The notes beneath the pieces are model-generated. The model was not told the DNA's origin. It saw only the letters and a list, made by a program, of their open reading frames with translations, and did no database searches. Positions 53,730-63,178 of a DNA stretch of 64,000 bases are shown here, piece by piece. The translations under genes and the position numbers were made by a program. Origin of the DNA: Nodularia sphaerocarpa UHCC 0038 (GTDB taxonomy: Bacteria; Cyanobacteriota; Cyanobacteriia; Cyanobacteriales; Nostocaceae). The stretch lies in contig NZ_CP060140.1 in the NCBI RefSeq assembly GCF_022376295.1, forward strand, positions 4,592,356-4,656,355, in the 5' to 3' direction. The stretch's first letter is position 1. Each line of letters starts with the position of its first letter.

Positions 53730-56700
53730 TTATTTTTCTTCGATGGTCGCTTCAGCTTGATGTACTAGATTTCGCAAATTTTCTAATGTCTGTATATTTA
53801 CATCCTGCCATAAATTACGCTGGTGTGCTTCTAATAATTTTTCAGCAATATCACGCATGGCCCAAGGATTGTGATCTTGGATAAATTCACAGACGACGGG
53901 ATCTAGTAAATAAGCCTGTGTTACGCCCTCATACATATAGTCTTCTACACATTGGGCTGTAGCATCGTAGGCGAATAGATAATCGACTGTGGCGGCCATT
54001 TCAAATGCACCTTTGTAACCGTGGCGCATCATTCCCTCGATCCATTTGGGATTAACTACACGAGAACGATATACTCGTGCAATTTCTGATTTGAGTTGGC
54101 GAACCCGTGGTTGATCTGGATTAGAATTATCACCAAAATAGGTTTGAGGATTTTTTCCTTGAAGCGATCGCACTGCGGCGGTTAAACCACCCTGAAACTG
54201 ATAATAGTCATCAGAATCGAGGATGTCGTGTTCTCGGTTATCTTGGTTGTGTAGGACAATTTGCATTTGTGTCAACCGTTGCTCAAAGGCTTCTGGGGCA
54301 GAAATTCCCACTAATTCGCCTTTTGCGTCGGGGGAACTAGCACTGGTGTAAGCGTAGCAACTCCAATTAATATAAGCACGAGCTAAATCCTGATCATCTG
54401 TCCAATTTTGCGAAGCCATTAAGCCTTGGAGTCCCGCACCATAAGCACCTGGTTGAGAACCAAAAATCCGGTATTGCGATCGCACAGTAGCTGCTTCAGA
54501 AGTCAAACCTTGCTGCATCCAAAAATCTGTATCTTGGGTAACTTGGGCTGCTAAGGGATTATACTCGATAGATTCATTCAGTGCGGCTACTGCTGCTACA
54601 GCTTGCTCAAATAAATCAATTAAATTAGGAAAAGCGTCTCTAAAAAATCCCGAAATTCGCAAGGTGACATCGACACGAGGACGATTCAAAATACTCAAAG
54701 GCAATATTTCAAAGTCTACTACGCGCCGGGCTGCACCATCCCAAACCGGACGCACACCCAGTAAAGCCAAAGCTTCAGCGATGTCATCACCACCAGTCCG
54801 CATAGTTGCAGTTCCCCACAATGATAAACCCAATGTTTTGGGATACTCTCCGTTTTCTTGGGTGTAGCATTCAATCAAGTTTTCTGCTGCTTTTCTGCCG
54901 ATATCCCAAGCGGTTTCTGTGGGGATGGCGCGAATATCAACTGAATAAAAGTTTCTCCCAGTAGGTAAGACTTCTGGGCGGCCGCGTGTGGGTGCGCCAG
55001 AAGGAGCGCTGGGGATGTATTTACCATCAAGTCCATGCAATAAATTGGTAATTTCTGCATCGGTTTGTTGTAAGGCTGGGAGGAGTTTGTTGCTAATCCA
55101 GTTGAGAGTAGAGAAGAGTGGGGAGTGGGGAGTGGGGAGTGGGGAATTAGGAGTTAGGAGTTGTTCTACTAATTGGGCTGCGTGTGTTTCGAGGATTTCT
55201 ACTGCATCGCCGACGGTGCGACAGGAGTCTTGAGTTTTGGTTGATAAAATCTGCTGATCATCTGCTGATAATTGAGTTTTGAAGTCTGTTGTCAGGGGAT
55301 CGAAATCTAGTTTCCATTCTGTGGTTATAGCGCGGGTAATACCTTGTGAGTAACGGTTGGGGATGCGTGCGATCGCCACTATTAAATCTCGCAGTTGTCG
55401 CCCTTGGGGACATTGACCAAAAATATGTAAACCGTCGCGTATTTGAGCTTCTTTCAATTCACAAAGATAGCCACCGATGAAATTTAAAATCACAGATTCA
55501 AACTTTAAGATATCGGTTTCATTTTCGATTCCTAAATCTTTGTGCAGATTTTCTTGGATGACTAATTCCCGAATGCGATCGCGAATTAAAGGTAAACGAG
55601 TCGGATCTAAACTTTCCGCTTCGTAATATTCATCAACTAAATTTTCTAACTGTTGCAAAGCCCCATAAAGTTCCGCCCGCGTCATCGGAGGAGTCAGATG
55701 ATCTAAAATCACCGCTTGGGCGCGTCGCTTGGCTTGTGAACCCTCACCAGGGTCATTCACAATAAACGGATAAAGGTGAGGAAGTGCGCCAAAAGCCACC
55801 TCCGGATAACAACTACTAGATAAAGCCACACTTTTACCCGGTAGCCATTCCAGATTGCCATGTTTCCCCACATGAACCACAGCATCAGCATTAAAACATT
55901 CCCGCACCCAATAATAAAAAGCCAAATAATCATGAGTCGGCACTAAATCCGGTGCATGATAATTCAGACTAGGGTCAATATCATAACCCCGTGACGGCTG
56001 AATCCCCACAAATATGTTACCGAGTTGCATCCCAGAAACAGGAAAAACAGAATTATCCTCCTCCTCTGTGTCCTCTGCGCCTCTGTGGTTAGTTTCTCCA
56101 ATCAAACCCCATCTTTCACTAACTTCCTGCTGTACAATTCCCGGTAAACTAGCAAAATACCCTTGATAATCTGCACCAGAAACGCTTTGTAGCACAGGAC
56201 GCAACTCTCTACCTTCAGGATCATTAGTGACCCCAGTCGTGAGACGTTGAATTAATTCATCACCGTCAATGGGGGCATTTTCCACCACATAACCAGAAGA
56301 TTGTAAAGCTTTAATTATTTCCACACAACTGGCGGGAGTGTCCAATCCTACGCCATTGGCTAACCTGCCATTGCGATTCGGGTAATTTGCCAAAATCAGG
56401 GCAATGCGGCGCTCCTGGGGTGGCTTAGAGCGGAGATTTACCCAATTTGCTGCGAGTTCAGCTACAAACTCAATGCGATCGCTCACCGGTTCATAAACCA
56501 TCACATCTGTTTCCAAGTCAGGATTTCGCGTTTGTACAGTTTTAAAAGAAACAGCGCGAGTAATAATCCTTCCATCTACCTCTGGTAGCGCCACATTCAT
56601 CGCCATATCGCGGGGAGAAAGCCCTTGTAACTGTGACTCCCACTGTTCCACACCACCGCCACTTAGGATAACTTGGAACACCGGCACATCTAACTTTTGC

Positions 56701-57533
56701 CACAAGTCGAGCTGGGGTGCTTCCGTTTCCAAACGCGCCAGAGAAAAACTCGTCGTATTCAGCAATACTCCAATTTGCTCGGAGTCTTTCGGCTGGAAAA
56801 ACTCACTCAACTCTGCTTGAACATCAGAATCACGCAATGAAGAAACAAACACGGGTACAGGTTGTAAATTGCGCTTGACTAAAGCCGTACACAAAGCATC
56901 AATTACCTTCGTATTCCCAGATAAATAATGAGCGCGGTAAAAAAGAATCCCCACTTTAGGGAATGGTAATTTTCCACTTCCCACTCCCCACTCATATAAC
57001 CCGACACGGGGAACCCCTTGCGGTGGTAGGGGTTGAAACGAAGTATGCAGACAAGTATCTGAGATAAATTGCAAAGCGTTAACAATGTTTTCTACTCCGC
57101 CTTCCCGGAAATACTGTAAAACTTGATTAACAGAACTCAAAGGCAAAGTAGACTGGGAAATTAATTCAGGATCAAGACCATCGTCACCAGGCATTACAAT
57201 CAGGGTTGTACCCTGACGTTGGACAATTTCTTGGACTACTTCTAAACCATAAGCCCAATAAGAACGTCCTCCTAACAGGCGCAAAATAATCACTTGGGCA
57301 GATTCTAAAACTTCCTCCCCATAAGAATCTATACTTATTTGTTGTTGCAACTGCAACAAACTAGCAACCCTGATGGCTGGGAATGTTGCCGGTAATTTAG
57401 GAACAGCTGCTGCTAAAGTTTGAATGTCAGTATCAGCAGCAGTAATAAAGACAAAAGGAGCTGGAGTTTGTGCTAAAAAAACTAAACCTTCTGATTGATT
57501 CCATCCGCCCGGTGTAGCACTAATACGATGCAT
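53730..57533 (-). CDS. cobN: Cobaltochelatase subunit CobN (BchH-like)
   Basis: CobN is the large subunit inserting cobalt into the corrin ring during cobalamin synthesis. The 1,267-residue product carries family segments such as RIALILANYPNRNGRLANGV, AVVHVGKHGNLEWLPGKSVA, LWGTATMRTGGDDIAEALAL and GYKGAFEMAATVDYLFAYDA. It starts at ATG 57533. Three repeat-derived in-frame insertions are seen: YEWGVGSGKLPF (about 56,960-56,995), NHRGAEDTEEEDNS (about 56,050-56,095) and PNSPLPTPHSPL (about 55,116-55,163). The frame survives all three. Cyanobacteria use CobN in a largely anaerobic-type B12 route with partners elsewhere. Confidence 0.9.
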   Translation of the reverse strand: MHRISATPGGWNQSEGLVFLAQTPAPFVFITAADTDIQTLAAAVPKLPATFPAIRVASLLQLQQQISIDSYGEEVLESAQVIILRLLGGRSYWAYGLEVVQEIVQRQGTTLIVMPGDDGLDPELISQSTLPLSSVNQVLQYFREGGVENIVNALQFISDTCLHTSFQPLPPQGVPRVGLYEWGVGSGKLPFPKVGILFYRAHYLSGNTKVIDALCTALVKRNLQPVPVFVSSLRDSDVQAELSEFFQPKDSEQIGVLLNTTSFSLARLETEAPQLDLWQKLDVPVFQVILSGGGVEQWESQLQGLSPRDMAMNVALPEVDGRIITRAVSFKTVQTRNPDLETDVMVYEPVSDRIEFVAELAANWVNLRSKPPQERRIALILANYPNRNGRLANGVGLDTPASCVEIIKALQSSGYVVENAPIDGDELIQRLTTGVTNDPEGRELRPVLQSVSGADYQGYFASLPGIVQQEVSERWGLIGETNHRGAEDTEEEDNSVFPVSGMQLGNIFVGIQPSRGYDIDPSLNYHAPDLVPTHDYLAFYYWVRECFNADAVVHVGKHGNLEWLPGKSVALSSSCYPEVAFGALPHLYPFIVNDPGEGSQAKRRAQAVILDHLTPPMTRAELYGALQQLENLVDEYYEAESLDPTRLPLIRDRIRELVIQENLHKDLGIENETDILKFESVILNFIGGYLCELKEAQIRDGLHIFGQCPQGRQLRDLIVAIARIPNRYSQGITRAITTEWKLDFDPLTTDFKTQLSADDQQILSTKTQDSCRTVGDAVEILETHAAQLVEQLLTPNSPLPTPHSPLFSTLNWISNKLLPALQQTDAEITNLLHGLDGKYIPSAPSGAPTRGRPEVLPTGRNFYSVDIRAIPTETAWDIGRKAAENLIECYTQENGEYPKTLGLSLWGTATMRTGGDDIAEALALLGVRPVWDGAARRVVDFEILPLSILNRPRVDVTLRISGFFRDAFPNLIDLFEQAVAAVAALNESIEYNPLAAQVTQDTDFWMQQGLTSEAATVRSQYRIFGSQPGAYGAGLQGLMASQNWTDDQDLARAYINWSCYAYTSASSPDAKGELVGISAPEAFEQRLTQMQIVLHNQDNREHDILDSDDYYQFQGGLTAAVRSLQGKNPQTYFGDNSNPDQPRVRQLKSEIARVYRSRVVNPKWIEGMMRHGYKGAFEMAATVDYLFAYDATAQCVEDYMYEGVTQAYLLDPVVCEFIQDHNPWAMRDIAEKLLEAHQRNLWQDVNIQTLENLRNLVHQAEATIEEK
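55116..55163. repeat. GGGGAGT heptamer array inside cobN
   Basis: On the + strand, GGGGAGT is repeated about four times, then GAATTAG/GAGTTAG variants follow. On the coding strand this reads NSPLPTPHSPL-type sequence in CobN. It is an STRR array inserted in a coding region without breaking the frame. Confidence 0.75.
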
Positions 57534-57636
57534 AATTCTGTATTACCGTCTTAAAATGTTCAATTAGTTAATTTATTTAGGGGAAAGCCCTGATTACCTT
57601 ATAACGCTTCCCAGCCTGATGAGGTAAGGATTCATC

Positions 57637-57680
57637 TATATTGATCTATATTCATCTGTGTTCATCTGTGTTCATCTGTG
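57637..57680. repeat. Tandem TCATCTGTGT repeats upstream of cobN
   Basis: Four to five imperfect copies of a 10-base unit (ATCTATATTG, then TCATCTGTGT repeated) precede ATCTGTGGTC. They lie in the divergent intergenic region between cobN and the FAD oxidoreductase. No function is evident. Confidence 0.65.
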
Positions 57681-57734
57681 GTCAAATAATTCTTGATAAA
57701 TTCGGTGCTTCGAGAGTAAATGTCAAAAAAACCC

Positions 57735-57823
57735 AGCCCAACCCCTTGGGGAGTCGAATTGAAGTAGAATCTACTGTAGCGATTGGTTCAATTTTCACTG
57801 TATGGATACCAAATGGGGAGTAG
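57735..57823 (+). pseudogene. Histidine kinase C-terminal remnant
   Basis: About 25 codons read NPLGSRIEVESTVAIGSIFT then VWIP, matching the end of the HATPase domain of sensor kinases (G-S-x-I-x-V-E-S-x-x-G-x-G-S-x-F-T-V-x-I-P). The rest of the kinase is missing and upstream sequence is repeat material. It is a short fossil rather than a working gene. Confidence 0.5.
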
Positions 57824-57879
57824 GGAGTGGGGAGTAGGGAGTGGTTGAAAATCTAAAATCTAAAATCTAAAATCTAAAA
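57815..57879. repeat. Two STRR arrays (GGGGAGT and AAATCTA types)
   Basis: GGGGAGTAGGGAGT units (57,815-57,841) are followed by about four tandem AAATCTA heptamers (57,848-57,879), ending 5 bases before the FAD oxidoreductase start. The gene's ribosome site would have to lie within the array. No strong one is visible. Confidence 0.75.
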
Positions 57880-57883
57880 TTGT

Positions 57884-59395
57884 ATGAGAGTCGGGTTAGA
57901 AACAAAACGGGTGGTAGTTGTCGGTGCTGGTTGGGCTGGTTTAGGTGCAACCTACCATTTGGCAAAACAAGGCTATGATGTCACACTATTGGAAGCTGGT
58001 TCATATCCTGGTGGATTAGTCGCCGGTTGGAAAACCACACAGGGAAAATCTGTAGAAGCTGGTATTCACGGCTTTTGGTATCCTTACAGAAATATATTTT
58101 CCCTGATTAATGAATTAGAAATTAATCCCTTTACTACCTGGACTCGTTCTGCTCAATATTCGCCTGCGGGGTTGGAAGTTGAATCACCAATTTTCCAGGA
58201 TTTACCACTACTGCCCACACCTTTAGGTACTTTTATTTACACTCATTTTCAGCGATTACCCTTAATAGACCGGATCAGCGCTTTGCCTTTGCTTTATTCT
58301 CTTGTGGATTTTGACAATTCTGACGAGGCTTGGCGGCGTTATGATTTTGTCACAGCCCGTGAATTATTCAAAGATTTTGGCGTTTCTGCCCGACTTTACA
58401 AAGAAGCCTTTGAACCGATGCTGTTGGTAGGTTTATTTGCGCCAGGGGAACAATGTTCAGCCGCCGCTACATTAGGAATGCTGTACTATTTTATTCTGGC
58501 TCATCAAGCTGATTTTGATGTGGTTTGGTGTCGCGGAACAGTAGGGGAAAAAATATTTCGTCCTTGGGTGGAACGCATTGAAAAAGCTGGTGCGAAAGTC
58601 CTACCCCAAAAACCTGTGACTGATTTAATTGTTGATAGTCAAAATCGAGCCAAGGGTGTGGTTTGCGGTAATGAGGTATTTGATGCTGATGCGGTAATTT
58701 TTGCCGTTGGTGTCACAGGGATGAAGAAAATTGTTGCCAATAGCCCCAGTTTGCAAAGCCGGTCAGAGTTCCGAAATTTAAGTAATTTAGGCGCAATTGA
58801 TGTTTTAGCCACCCGTTTATGGTTTGACCGCAAAATTGATATTCCTCGTCCTTCTAATGCTTGCTTTGGCTTTGATGCCACCACAGGATGGACATTTTTT
58901 GATTTAAATGCCTTACATGATGAATATAAAAATGAGCCGGGAACGGTGATTGAAGCTGATTTCTATCACGCCAATCAGTTGCTAAGGATGAGTGATGCAC
59001 AGATTATCGATAAAGTCAAGAAAGATTTAACAACTTGTGTCCCAGCCTTTGGTTCGGCGAAAGTAATTGATAGCAGCGTGATTCGCTTACCCAATGCAGT
59101 GACTCACTTTGCTCCTGGTAGCTATCGCTATATGTTACCAGCTAAGACGAGTTTTGAGAATGTATTTATGAGTGGTGATTGGATTGTCAATCGGCACGGT
59201 TCTTGGTCTCAGGAGAAGGCTTATGTTACAGGTTTAGAAGCGGCAAATTTAGCGGTGTCCTATTTAGGTGTGGGTCAGCCTTCTGAGATTATACCTGTAG
59301 AAGAGGACGAAGCGCACATTAAAATGGGGCGATCGCTCAATCAAAGTCTGCGGGATTTGGGTAAATCAATTTTGCCTGATTTTTGGTTGCCTTAA
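57884..59395 (+). CDS. Carotenoid desaturase-like FAD-dependent oxidoreductase
   Basis: The 503-residue flavoprotein begins with the FAD fold VVVVGAGWAGLGATYHLAKQ and EAGSYPGGLVAGWK, then GIHGFWYPYRNIF, as in phytoene/zeta-carotene desaturase relatives. The C-terminal FAD motif is FMSGDWIVNRHGSWSQEKAY followed by VTGLEAANLA. It could desaturate or isomerise a carotenoid or other isoprenoid. The precise substrate is open. ATG 57884 is used; GTG 57890 is an alternative. It is divergent from cobN. Confidence 0.8.
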   Translation: MRVGLETKRVVVVGAGWAGLGATYHLAKQGYDVTLLEAGSYPGGLVAGWKTTQGKSVEAGIHGFWYPYRNIFSLINELEINPFTTWTRSAQYSPAGLEVESPIFQDLPLLPTPLGTFIYTHFQRLPLIDRISALPLLYSLVDFDNSDEAWRRYDFVTARELFKDFGVSARLYKEAFEPMLLVGLFAPGEQCSAAATLGMLYYFILAHQADFDVVWCRGTVGEKIFRPWVERIEKAGAKVLPQKPVTDLIVDSQNRAKGVVCGNEVFDADAVIFAVGVTGMKKIVANSPSLQSRSEFRNLSNLGAIDVLATRLWFDRKIDIPRPSNACFGFDATTGWTFFDLNALHDEYKNEPGTVIEADFYHANQLLRMSDAQIIDKVKKDLTTCVPAFGSAKVIDSSVIRLPNAVTHFAPGSYRYMLPAKTSFENVFMSGDWIVNRHGSWSQEKAYVTGLEAANLAVSYLGVGQPSEIIPVEEDEAHIKMGRSLNQSLRDLGKSILPDFWLP

Positions 59396-59421
59396 TCATT
59401 GCTTCCTTCAGGTATGGGGTC

Positions 59422-59453
59422 AATCTCAAATCTCAAATCTCAAATCTCAAATT
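59422..59453. repeat. ATCTCAA heptamer STRR array
   Basis: About four and a half tandem copies of ATCTCAA, 27 bases after the oxidoreductase stop and before the convergent hypothetical gene. Typical heptameric STRR. Confidence 0.75.
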
Positions 59454-59474
59454 GAGTGACAGCAAATACAAGAT

Positions 59475-59915
59475 TTAGTTGGCTCTTTGTCGCATATACT
59501 GTCCACTGAGTCCTTGCTGAATCCAATTCAAGCACTCATATTCCGAGTTGAATAATTTCGGCGCGGCAATATTATTCAACAATTCCGGGGGATAATGGTC
59601 GTAAAAATATTTACCTCGTTCTTCAAAGATGATAATCAAGTTATTGCTGTAGACATAGCGAGACTTGAAACTATCTCCCTGATTGACAAATTCTGAATTT
59701 TGGTTAATATGTTCTTTAGCAATATCAACGATATTATTGATATTACTCCCATAAATTTCGGCTGGATTCTCGGCTTGATGAAATTTGCTTGCACGTCCAA
59801 TTTCTGACAAGAGTTTATAGGAATAAATTTCGTAATTATCCGCTTTGCCAAAAACAAATGGAATAATCAGATATCCTTGATATGAAACTGATTTTTCATA
59901 AATAAGACGACTCAT
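59475..59915 (-). CDS. Hypothetical protein
   Basis: A 146-residue protein starting MSRLIYEKSVSYQGYLIIPF. It is soluble, rich in Tyr, Asn and Ile, and shows no membrane segment, metal motif or known domain to my eye. A purine-rich AAAGGAGG directly before ATG 59915 is an excellent ribosome site and supports a real gene. Two regions of likely beta strands (LIIPFVFGKADNYEIYSYKL, RYVYSNNLIIIFEERGKYFY) suggest a small alpha/beta fold. No functional clue comes from its neighbours. Confidence 0.7.
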   Translation of the reverse strand: MSRLIYEKSVSYQGYLIIPFVFGKADNYEIYSYKLLSEIGRASKFHQAENPAEIYGSNINNIVDIAKEHINQNSEFVNQGDSFKSRYVYSNNLIIIFEERGKYFYDHYPPELLNNIAAPKLFNSEYECLNWIQQGLSGQYMRQRAN

Positions 59916-59999
59916 CTTAACCTCCTTTGATATAACTGCTGATTACACCACCATCTCCTCAATGCCACATCAAGAAGCACTATATTTGTAGTACTATAT

Positions 60000-60078
60000 G
60001 TAGGGTGTGTTATGGCTTTAGCCTAACGCACCGTCTTTCAAGTCTTGGTGCCGTACTATCCTGGATAACACACCCTAC
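60000..60078. repeat. Palindromic repeat (GTAGGGTGTGTTAT...ATAACACACCCTAC)
   Basis: Perfect 14-base terminal inverted repeats enclose about 50 bases that include CTAACGCACCG. It is an intact relative of the interrupted element at 25,913-26,220. It sits between the hypothetical gene and the glycosyltransferase. No coding. Confidence 0.7.
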
Positions 60079-60129
60079 GTGTGTTTCATAAATCAAATAT
60101 GAGTCCTATATTTGTGGTAATAATGTTTA

Positions 60130-61107
60130 TCACCCTTTTATCGCCATTCGTGCGCCAATCAATAGCCTTTCTTTATAACTAGCATTTTCCACCTTCTTCC
60201 ATTTGAGTGGACTGACTTCCTCGTGATCATAATTGTCAATTATTTTGTGATAAATTGGTTCAATCCACGTTTTAGCTGAACCAGCAAAATGGACTACTGC
60301 TGCATCAGCAATCAGCAACTCAATAGTTTGTAAGTCATAAACACCGTTATATCTTCTAAAATATGTGGTTTGATTTAATCTAATTTCTGCGGGTGTTCTT
60401 TTCTTTAACCCGCCGATTACACAGGCATCTTTACCTTCAAAAATTCCTTTGTTCTTTATTCTAGCTGCCAATAATGCCCAACAAGTTTGCTCTAACCACC
60501 ATATATTTTTTGTCCTCAAAAGATAATTATGAGCTATATAATCAAGATAATTCACATCAAGGATAGCAGGCTCAAAATAAATAAACCCTGAATTAAGTGC
60601 AGTTACAATGGGATGCCGCAATGGAACCTGCCAACTTCCACCATATCCGGGAATTTCATCTATGCAAAATAACAGAGCAGGAGCATCGCTTGGGAGGATA
60701 AATCTTCTTGTAAAGACAACATCTGAATCAACAAAGAGAATTTTTTTGTCGCTAAAAAAAAGAGATGTGTCAATAAGTTTTTTGAATAGAATAGATTTTT
60801 CACGAAGCTCACGAATAGCAGGATAATTGCTCAAACTAGAATTAACTGCTGTATTTATATCTATTTCTGGAGCCAGAATAAATCCTAATGAAGCTATTTT
60901 TTCTTTACTTTCTCTTGTTAAAGTTCCATCATTTATGATATAAATTGGGTGTGATAATTTTGCTAAATTCCATGTTTCTGTACAAAGCGGAAACCATGTC
61001 TTTTTAAACAAATATTCTCCCAATAAAGTAACGATTATAGTTTGATTATTAGCAGGTAAAGCAGAGTTTTGATTTTCTAAATAATTAGTCTTATTACTAT
61101 GAAGCAT
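60130..61107 (-). CDS. Glycosyltransferase-like protein (GT-A fold)
   Basis: The 325-residue protein has a DxD metal motif in KKILFVDSDVVFTRRF and GFIYFEPA, then TCWALLAAR, a layout resembling GT8-like or other retaining GT-A enzymes. It opens with TIIVTLLGEYLFKKTWFPLC, in which nucleotide-sugar binding is expected. It would transfer a sugar, but target and donor are unknown. It is alone, 3' to the Mrp operon with a 287-base gap, and not part of the polysaccharide locus at the left. Confidence 0.65.
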   Translation of the reverse strand: MLHSNKTNYLENQNSALPANNQTIIVTLLGEYLFKKTWFPLCTETWNLAKLSHPIYIINDGTLTRESKEKIASLGFILAPEIDINTAVNSSLSNYPAIRELREKSILFKKLIDTSLFFSDKKILFVDSDVVFTRRFILPSDAPALLFCIDEIPGYGGSWQVPLRHPIVTALNSGFIYFEPAILDVNYLDYIAHNYLLRTKNIWWLEQTCWALLAARIKNKGIFEGKDACVIGGLKKRTPAEIRLNQTTYFRRYNGVYDLQTIELLIADAAVVHFAGSAKTWIEPIYHKIIDNYDHEEVSPLKWKKVENASYKERLLIGARMAIKG

Positions 61108-61394
61108 ATTGTGGTTCTCTATATTATTATGACAAAAAAATTAAACTCAGACATCCTCTCAGCAAAATACTAATTGAGTTTAATTGTATAATAAACCTTT
61201 CACAATATTACCATAGTGAACATTTGCTGGATAGCGTTTAAAAAGACCAGATGGAACTAGCTTGCAACAAGCAATCTTTGCAAACTCATGGCTGGACTAG
61301 CTTGAATTTGGCATAACTAGTTGCCCATCACATATATTTTACCTATAAAGCAGTAGTAGATATTCATCCTGGTGATTCAGGTTCGAGTCAAGTC
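61108..61394. other. Intergenic region, nothing recognised
   Basis: About 290 bases between mrpB and the glycosyltransferase-like gene. It must contain the latter's promoter. No RNA gene, repeat array or terminator with a T-run is evident. Confidence 0.4.
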
Positions 61395-62057
61395 TCACAG
61401 CAATCCCCGATAATGAATAAAAACCAACATCACAGACCAGGAACCCAACGCCACTTTGACTGCAACCAGGATATTCAGCAAAGGAATTATCCCGCCACTG
61501 ACAAGTGCGCCCAACTCTCCGTGCGGTAACTCGATTCCAGACAGAGTTATCACCGCTAGGACAATGAAAATCAGCACCGAAATCTTTTCCCACATAGCGG
61601 CGTTCCAGCGCTGGTAAATTCCTTGCATCCACTCTGGTGATGAGGTAATGGCAATCAAGCCGATAGCCGTACCGCCCGCCACCCCAGCCGCAAAACCACC
61701 GCCCGGACTCAAATGACCGCGAATCGCCAGTTCAATCCCCACCAATGAGGCAATAGTCGCTCCCAGACGCGCCAAAACAATTGATGGTTCGTCTGTAAAC
61801 TGATAGACAGTGCAGAACGGTCTTTCATCAGCGAGCAGAAAACGAACACCCATGACGGCGATGGTAAATACTACGACTTCAAAGATAGTGTCATACAGGC
61901 GGTTTCGGAGAATAATCCCCGTTACAGCATTGGGTATCCCACTATCTTTGACAATGGATTCCACCATAGAAATATTCGATAAATTCGATGGCGAATTGGG
62001 CATGATCAGGAAGATGGCGTACAGTGCTATCCCGGCTGCAATGTAGACCCATTTCAT
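61395..62057 (-). CDS. mrpB: Mrp Na+/H+ antiporter subunit B (MnhB-like)
   Basis: This 220-residue membrane subunit contains an N-terminal MrpA-tail-like segment (NAVTGIILRNRLYDTIFEVV) and a MnhB domain with GATIASLVGIELAIRGHLSP, GGGFAAGVAGGTAIGLIAIT and SGIELPHGELGALVSGGIIP. Six or so hydrophobic segments are visible. It is last in the operon, overlapping the preceding gene by 4 bases. Mrp complexes exchange Na+ for H+ and in cyanobacteria also support bicarbonate uptake and alkaline or salt tolerance. Confidence 0.85.
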   Translation of the reverse strand: MKWVYIAAGIALYAIFLIMPNSPSNLSNISMVESIVKDSGIPNAVTGIILRNRLYDTIFEVVVFTIAVMGVRFLLADERPFCTVYQFTDEPSIVLARLGATIASLVGIELAIRGHLSPGGGFAAGVAGGTAIGLIAITSSPEWMQGIYQRWNAAMWEKISVLIFIVLAVITLSGIELPHGELGALVSGGIIPLLNILVAVKVALGSWSVMLVFIHYRGLL

Positions 62058-62659
62058 AGATGTTTCTCCTCTGACTCTGGTGTATTTACGTATGTTAATA
62101 TTGTTTGTGGTAATAAAAGGTCGGTTTGCATGATGTCATAAATGCGTCGAACTCTGGTGGCGGTGTGATAGAGTTGCTTTTCCTCTTCACTGGCTGGGAG
62201 GTCTTGAACATCGTCTTGGGATGGCGATCGCCTGACACAAGTTGCATGGACTTCTTTATCCATCAGCGCCCGGTGCAAAGCCTGCGTATTGGTGTAAGGG
62301 ATTAACTCCAGACGCATATAGTATTTGCCAAAAATTTTGCGGAAGTTAGCCATCAGTTGCTCAAAATAGCCTAGAGAATTGTCATTTGCCTGGCTCAAGT
62401 CCTCTTGAAGCACACCCAGACGCATGACTAGGGAAGAACGGACGGCGATCGCATACAGCGTAATCCCCAGCAAAGTCCCCATTAATGCTTGGGTCAAAGC
62501 CACATCCGCCGCCCCTAAAACGGCAAATACCAATGCCGCCACAGCGCCCAGTATTCCCTGAATTACCAGGGCATTGTATGGATTGACCTGAAGTACCAAC
62601 ATCAACGCGGATAACGGCAGCAAGGCGGTGATTATATACACATAACTATTATCATTCAT
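62054..62659 (-). CDS. MrpA C-terminal-type subunit (DUF4040/MbhD-like)
   Basis: The frame opens at 62758, but ATG 62659 (MNDNSYVYIITALLPLSALM) overlaps the mrpG stop in the usual coupled way and gives 201 residues. It has membrane segments with VIQGILGAVAALVFAVLGAA then DVALTQALMGTLLGITLYAI, the DUF4040/MbhD pattern equal to the C-terminal part of MrpA. A soluble tail (residues about 95-200) includes YYMRLELIPYTNTQALHRAL. Cyanobacterial Mrp operons often have such a separate short subunit. Confidence 0.78.
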   Translation of the reverse strand: MNDNSYVYIITALLPLSALMLVLQVNPYNALVIQGILGAVAALVFAVLGAADVALTQALMGTLLGITLYAIAVRSSLVMRLGVLQEDLSQANDNSLGYFEQLMANFRKIFGKYYMRLELIPYTNTQALHRALMDKEVHATCVRRSPSQDDVQDLPASEEEKQLYHTATRVRRIYDIMQTDLLLPQTILTYVNTPESEEKHL

Positions 62660-62930
62660 GGCGATCATTGGGACTAGAACAATATGCCAACACATAACCC
62701 AGCACTGTATTCCAGATTGCCAAGGAGATGATGCCGAGAACGAGCAACGGCCATTCACTGGGGATCTTCAGGAGTAACCCGATAACGATACTCATGGAAC
62801 CGAGGGTATCTGCAACTGAAAGACTATGCAGCTTGAATAATACCGAGCGATTACCGAGGAGGGGAAAAGTTCCCCAAAACCAGAAGAAGATTCCTAAGCA
62901 TAAGCAGCTATAACTCAACAAGTCAATCAT
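62652..62930 (-). CDS. mrpG: Mrp antiporter subunit G
   Basis: A 92-residue protein with three hydrophobic segments and the MnhG pattern FWFWGTFPLLGNRSVLFKLH, SVADTLGSMSIVIGLLLK and LLVLGIISLAIWNTVLGYVL. It overlaps mrpF upstream by 4 bases (start ATG 62930) and the next gene downstream by 8 bases, so the genes are translationally coupled. MrpG is a small integral membrane subunit required for complex assembly. Confidence 0.88.
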   Translation of the reverse strand: MIDLLSYSCLCLGIFFWFWGTFPLLGNRSVLFKLHSLSVADTLGSMSIVIGLLLKIPSEWPLLVLGIISLAIWNTVLGYVLAYCSSPNDRHE

Positions 62931-63178
62931 AAATTACTCATGCGTTTAAGTAGATGTGCCAACAACATTAATCCAGCATTACCCACACTGAGAATAATTA
63001 CCCCCACAACACCAATCATCCAATCATCCCGTAACACGGATACCATCAAGATCATAATTGATGTTTTGGTGGCAATACTGGCAAATGCCAACATTTTTTG
63101 CCAAATATCATCATCTTGCCAAGCTTCATACATGGGTATGAGCAGTGCTAGAATCATTGCAAACAATACCAGATTCAC
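62927..63178 (-). CDS. mrpF: Mrp antiporter subunit F
   Basis: An 83-residue membrane protein beginning MNLVLFAMILALLIPMYEAW with three hydrophobic segments and a VSVLRDDWMIGVVGVIILSV region matching MrpF/MnhF. The start overlaps the mrpE stop by 4 bases. It is encoded in the standard E-F-G order of Mrp operons, which supports the assignment despite its small size. Confidence 0.85.
   Translation of the reverse strand: MNLVLFAMILALLIPMYEAWQDDDIWQKMLAFASIATKTSIMILMVSVLRDDWMIGVVGVIILSVGNAGLMLLAHLLKRMSNL

Noticed and set aside
57534..57640. Possible cobalamin riboswitch before cobN
   Set aside because: The - strand has CCTCATCAGGCTGGGAAG, but the conserved B12-box (GCCACTG) and the usual GGNAGG elements are not seen, and the spacing is wrong.
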